Assembly: GCA_030533325.1 (NCBI GenBank)
Contig: JAUNJJ010000030.1
Coordinates: forward strand, 1 to 35,012
Direction: 5' to 3'
Length of the DNA: 35,012 bases
Source: Oscillospiraceae bacterium
GTDB lineage: Bacteria; Bacillota; Clostridia; Oscillospirales; Ruminococcaceae
Shown here: one piece after another, positions 31,958-35,012 of the stretch
How the letters are laid out: each line of letters opens with the position of its first letter
Numbering within the stretch: position 1 is the first letter of the stretch
The notes under the pieces: model-generated
What the model was told of the DNA's origin: nothing
The model's input: only the letters and a program-made list of their open reading frames with translations
Database searches by the model: none
Made by a program: the position numbers and the translations under genes

Positions 31958-31986
31958 AAGGGTGATATTTCTGTCACCCTTTGTTT
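31958..31986 (+). terminator. Short terminator after the PH-domain gene
   Basis: Arms 31958-31965 and 31974-31981 (aagggtga / tcaccctt) followed by gttt; the T tract is short, so it is moderately convincing. Confidence 0.6.
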
Positions 31987-32019
31987 ATGCATAAACAAAA
32001 TCACGGAAAGGAAAATGAT

Positions 32020-33078
32020 ATGCTTTCATTTATAAAGGAAACAAAGTCCTGCTGGCAGAGCCTTAAGGAAGAAGAGAGACCGCTGTATATTTACGGTATG
32101 GGTAACGGTGCCGAGAAGATAATGAATGTGTTTGAGGAGTACGGAATTCAGATAAAAGGATTTTTTGCCAGTGACGAATTTGTGAGGGGACATTCATTTC
32201 TTGGATATAAAGTAAAAAAATATTCAGAAGTTTGTACGGAAGAAGATGACTTTGTAATTGTACTGGCTTTTGCTGCGGGATACGATTCACTAATTGAAAA
32301 GATTGAAAATATGGCGAAAGAACATACTCTCTATGCACCTGATGTCCCGATAGAAGGCGGTGGTCTTTTTACTTATGAATACTGCCTTGAACATGCAGCG
32401 GAACTTGAGGAAGTTTATGAGAGTCTGGCGGACGACCTTTCAAGAGAAGTGTTTTCTGATGTAATAAATTTCAGAATAAGCGGAAAACCGGAGTATCTGA
32501 AAAAGATTACAACACCGAAAAGTGAAGTATATACAGACATCATAAAGCCTCAGGGAGATGAAGTATATGTGGATCTCGGTGCATACACCGGTGATACCAT
32601 TGCTGAGCTGCTTGAGTTTACCGGCGGAAAATATGAAAAAATATATGCACTTGAACCGGACAGAAGAAATTTTAAAAAGCTTCTGAAATCAACAGAAGGA
32701 ATGAAAAATGTTGAAAACTTCAACTGTGCTGTATGGGAATATGATACGGAACTGATGTTTGCAGACAGATCCGGAAGACAGTCAGCACTGAGCAGTACGG
32801 GAACTCTTAAGGAAGTTCGTTCGGTTGACAGTATTCTTGAAGGAGGACGTGCCGATATAATCAAGATGGACGTTGAGGGCGCTGAGGATGAGGCAATAAA
32901 CGGAGCAAAGAATACAATTGCTGTATATAAACCGAAACTTATGATATCTCTTTATCACAGAAACCGTGATATCTTTTATCTGCCGCTGAAAATAAAGAGG
33001 ATGAACCCGGACTATAAGCTGTATATTCGTCATCAGCCATATATTCCGGCATGGGAAACAAATCTCTATGCAATATAA
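32020..33078 (+). CDS. FkbM-family SAM-dependent methyltransferase
   Basis: A 352-residue protein from ATG 32020, with GGAAAGGA upstream; the frame is open for 13 further codons through the terminator but without a ribosome binding site. Residues ~20-110 form a Rossmann-like half (IYGMGNGAEKIMNVFEEYGI) often found in front of FkbM domains in surface-glycan enzymes. The methyltransferase domain at ~180-330 has the SAM loop VDLGAYTGDT (184-193), the acidic residue in ALEPDRRN (210-217) and KMDVEGAE, the FkbM signature. FkbM enzymes O-methylate sugars or polyketides; the acceptor is unknown and no glycosyltransferase is adjacent. Confidence 0.85.
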   Translation: MLSFIKETKSCWQSLKEEERPLYIYGMGNGAEKIMNVFEEYGIQIKGFFASDEFVRGHSFLGYKVKKYSEVCTEEDDFVIVLAFAAGYDSLIEKIENMAKEHTLYAPDVPIEGGGLFTYEYCLEHAAELEEVYESLADDLSREVFSDVINFRISGKPEYLKKITTPKSEVYTDIIKPQGDEVYVDLGAYTGDTIAELLEFTGGKYEKIYALEPDRRNFKKLLKSTEGMKNVENFNCAVWEYDTELMFADRSGRQSALSSTGTLKEVRSVDSILEGGRADIIKMDVEGAEDEAINGAKNTIAVYKPKLMISLYHRNRDIFYLPLKIKRMNPDYKLYIRHQPYIPAWETNLYAI

Positions 33079-33198
33079 AATTTGTGAAAATGCAAAAACA
33101 ACCAGTGTTTATTTATGAAAAATCAATAATCCACTGGCCTAAAAATTGATTGTTATTATATAAAGATAGAGAATTTTTGCAGGAAATAAAGAAACTGC

Positions 33199-33227
33199 TT
33201 GCAAAACTTATGAATTTGTAATATTAT
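33199..33227 (+). promoter_or_regulatory. Promoter of the aminotransferase gene
   Basis: TTGCAA (33199-33204), 17-base spacer, TATTAT (33222-33227). Upstream, accagtg/cactggc (about 33101-33139) form a loose inverted repeat; nothing else is evident in 33079-33301. Confidence 0.6.
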
Positions 33228-33301
33228 ATTATAAGGGCATCGTAACTGATGCAGCGAATAATGCAAACGAAAATTTTACTTTGTCTGGGAGGACTCATTA
33301 A

Positions 33302-34582
33302 ATGAAAAAATTAAGTGAAATGACATCTGAAGAACTTTTAGCATTTAAGAATGAAACGGAAAAACAGTATCTTGATTTTAAGAGTCTCAATCTTAGCCTT
33401 GATATGTCAAGAGGCAAGCCTGCTCCTGCACAGCTTGATCTTACTATGCCTATGATGAATATACTTGACGGTGACTCACTTAAGGCAGAAAACGGTTTTG
33501 ACTGCAGAAACTACGGTGTGCTTGACGGTATTCCGGAAGCTAAGAAAATGTTTGCTGACGTACTCGGCGTACAGCCTGAAAATATAATCGTATACGGTAA
33601 CTCAAGCCTTGCAATCATGTATGATGTAATGTCAAGAGCATGGACACACGGCGTTCTCGGAAACAAGCCGTGGTCAAAGTATGATAAGGTAAAGTTCCTC
33701 TGTCCTGTACCTGGTTATGACAGACACTTCAGTATCTGCGAATACTTCGGTATCGAAATGATAAACATTCCTTCAAACGATGAAGGTCCTGATATGGATA
33801 TGGTTGAAAAGCTCGTTTCAGAGGACGAAACAGTAAAGGGTATCTGGTGTGTTCCTCAGTACTCAAATCCAACAGGTGTAAGCTACTCAGATGCAGTTGT
33901 AAAGAGATTTGCAGCTCTTAAGCCAAAGGCTCCTGACTTCAGAATCTTCTGGGATAATGCTTACTGTATCCACCACCTTACAGATTCACCTGAGTGCATT
34001 CTCAATATTTTTGATGAATGCAAGAAGAGCGGCACTGAAAACATGGTTTATGAATTCATGTCAACATCAAAGGTTTCATTCCCTGGTTCAGGTGTGGCAG
34101 TGCTTGCAACAAGTAAAGAAAACGCTGAGAGCATTAAGAAGGGTCTTGGTATCGCAACAATTGGTTACGACAAGATTAACCAGCTTCGTCATGTTAAGTT
34201 CTTCAAAAATGCTGAGGGGCTTAAGGAACACATGAAGAAACACAAGGAAATTCTTGCACCTAAGTTTGATGTTGTTATTGACCAGCTCGAAAAGAACATC
34301 GCTCCTCTTGGCATTGCAAAGTGGCACAAGGCTGAAGGCGGTTACTTCATTTCATTTGATGCAATGAGCGGCTGTGCAAAGCGCATTGTTTCACTGTGCA
34401 AGGAAGCAGGGGTTGTACTTACAGGTGCCGGTGCAACGTATCCATACGGAAACGATCCTGAAGACAGCAATATCAGAATAGCTCCTTCATATCCTTCAGT
34501 TGAGGAACTCAGCAAGGCTATGGAACTTTTCTGTATCTGCATTAAACTTGCTTCAGCTGAAAAGCTTCTTGCTGCGAAGTAA
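33302..34582 (+). CDS. PLP-dependent aspartate aminotransferase, subgroup 1c type
   Basis: Probably interconverts aspartate and 2-oxoglutarate with oxaloacetate and glutamate. It is 426 residues from ATG 33302 with GGGAGG upstream. The sequence, with LDMSRGKPAPAQLDL near the start, CPVPGYDRHFSICE and PQYSNPTG (185-192), is that of the fold-type I subgroup 1c aspartate aminotransferases (MocR-domain-like, PF12897). PLP contacts are Asp218 (FWDNAY) and Schiff-base Lys257 (STSKVSFPGSG). It is monocistronic between its own promoter and terminator. Codon use is more biased (aag, ctc/ctt) than in the accessory genes, consistent with high expression. Confidence 0.9.
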   Translation: MKKLSEMTSEELLAFKNETEKQYLDFKSLNLSLDMSRGKPAPAQLDLTMPMMNILDGDSLKAENGFDCRNYGVLDGIPEAKKMFADVLGVQPENIIVYGNSSLAIMYDVMSRAWTHGVLGNKPWSKYDKVKFLCPVPGYDRHFSICEYFGIEMINIPSNDEGPDMDMVEKLVSEDETVKGIWCVPQYSNPTGVSYSDAVVKRFAALKPKAPDFRIFWDNAYCIHHLTDSPECILNIFDECKKSGTENMVYEFMSTSKVSFPGSGVAVLATSKENAESIKKGLGIATIGYDKINQLRHVKFFKNAEGLKEHMKKHKEILAPKFDVVIDQLEKNIAPLGIAKWHKAEGGYFISFDAMSGCAKRIVSLCKEAGVVLTGAGATYPYGNDPEDSNIRIAPSYPSVEELSKAMELFCICIKLASAEKLLAAK

Positions 34583-34608
34583 TCATAAAAATTCAGAACA
34601 TGAATATA

Positions 34609-34644
34609 TACCGGTGATACTTTTTCATGTATCGCCGGTATTTT
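34609..34644 (+). terminator. Rho-independent terminator of the aminotransferase gene
   Basis: Arms 34609-34620 and 34629-34640 (taccggtgatac / gtatcgccggta) followed by TTTT. Confidence 0.85.
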
Positions 34645-34651
34645 GCATAAG

Positions 34652-34680
34652 TTGACAAAGTTCTGCTAAAGTGATAGAAT
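34652..34680 (+). promoter_or_regulatory. Promoter of the GNAT gene
   Basis: TTGACA (34652-34657), 17-base spacer, TAGAAT (34675-34680). Confidence 0.8.
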
Positions 34681-34738
34681 TATAGCATATGTTTTTGTAA
34701 ACAAAGTGCAGAAAAATTATACAGGGCAGGTAATCATT

Positions 34739-35012
34739 ATGAATGACCGTCTGAAAACATGCTTTGAAATATTTTCAGAATGTTTTCCTATGGTTTACGT
34801 TTCAGAAAAAATAATTTCCGAAAAACTATTATGGACAGAGATTTTTTTCAGGCATGAAGAAGGAAAAACAGTTGGCTTTGCTGCTGTTGAAGGCAATTCA
34901 CTTGCTGTTATCTGTGTTTTGCCTGAATTTCAGGGAAAAGGCTACGGTATTTCACTTCTTGCAGAATCTGAGGAATATATAAAAAACAAAGGATTTGACT
35001 GTGTTGTACTTG
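34739..35012 (+). CDS. GNAT-family N-acetyltransferase, amino-terminal part (cut by window end)
   Basis: From ATG 34739 the frame is open to the window edge (91 codons seen). GGGCAGG lies about 10 bases upstream. The visible part contains strands FFRHEEGKTVGFAAVEGN and the acetyl-CoA motif A VLPEFQGKGYGISLL, where Q-G-K-G-Y-G matches the GNAT (Q/R)xxGx(G/A) pyrophosphate loop. The acceptor substrate cannot be told. It has its own consensus promoter. Confidence 0.85.
   Translation, partial: MNDRLKTCFEIFSECFPMVYVSEKIISEKLLWTEIFFRHEEGKTVGFAAVEGNSLAVICVLPEFQGKGYGISLLAESEEYIKNKGFDCVVL

Overview
The window looks like a chromosomal segment of a low-GC, cellulolytic-type Clostridia, most likely a Ruminococcus (Oscillospiraceae). 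The main evidence is a secreted GH25 lysozyme ending in a type I dockerin (cellulosome-style), an asparagine T-box leader, tandem WYL regulators, DUF5688 and prokaryotic-RING proteins, AGGAGG-type ribosome binding sites and strong TTGACA/TATAAT promoters. No phage, complete insertion sequence, rRNA, intact tRNA or CRISPR array was seen. The genus is an inference from gene content, not from a marker alignment.

Layout. 1-1310: the end of an Rpn/PD-(D/E)XK nuclease-type gene and a frameshifted, internally deleted paralogue, separated by a large palindromic non-coding element. 1325-3726: two overlapping WYL-domain regulators behind a promoter embedded in a repeated GGAATTYTGTGAAA motif. 3868-5322: a tRNA-like scar, a small cysteine-rich reading frame interrupted by one TGA, and a slipin/SPFH gene. 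5346-8495: a Bfd-like [2Fe-2S] protein (minus strand), a dCache-HAMP-GGDEF cyclase and a solo dCache sensor. 8494-10948: D-lactate dehydrogenase family enzyme, small membrane-anchored protein, and a LytTR regulator whose receiver Asp is replaced by Asn. 11191-13399: dockerin lysozyme and an aldo/keto reductase.

13474-17090 is an overlapping operon: serine O-acetyltransferase, a 669-residue fusion of E1-like ThiF/MoeB, rhodanese and TtcA/TtuA-type PP-loop domains, and deoC. The fusion puts sulfur activation, persulfide transfer and tRNA thiolation on one chain and is the most interesting protein here. 17104-24402: prfB (minus), a 7TM-like EAL phosphodiesterase, enolase (TTG start directly behind a terminator-like hairpin), a membrane RING-finger protein, and the rpsF-ssb-rpsR operon with a possible S6:S18 leader. 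24421-28821 (minus): an Asn T-box operon asnS-asnA-acyl-CoA synthetase. 28864-35012: DUF5688, an HD-GYP phosphodiesterase with a CBM2-like extracellular domain, a bacterial PH-domain protein, an FkbM methyltransferase, a type 1c aspartate aminotransferase and the start of a GNAT gene.

Theme: four cyclic-di-GMP or sensory membrane proteins (GGDEF, solo dCache, EAL, HD-GYP) lie in separate units within about 26 kb, alongside a cellulosome-type secreted enzyme, so surface sensing linked to second-messenger turnover is a reasonable reading. The rest is mostly housekeeping (translation, glycolysis, asparagine, serine/cysteine and nucleoside metabolism).
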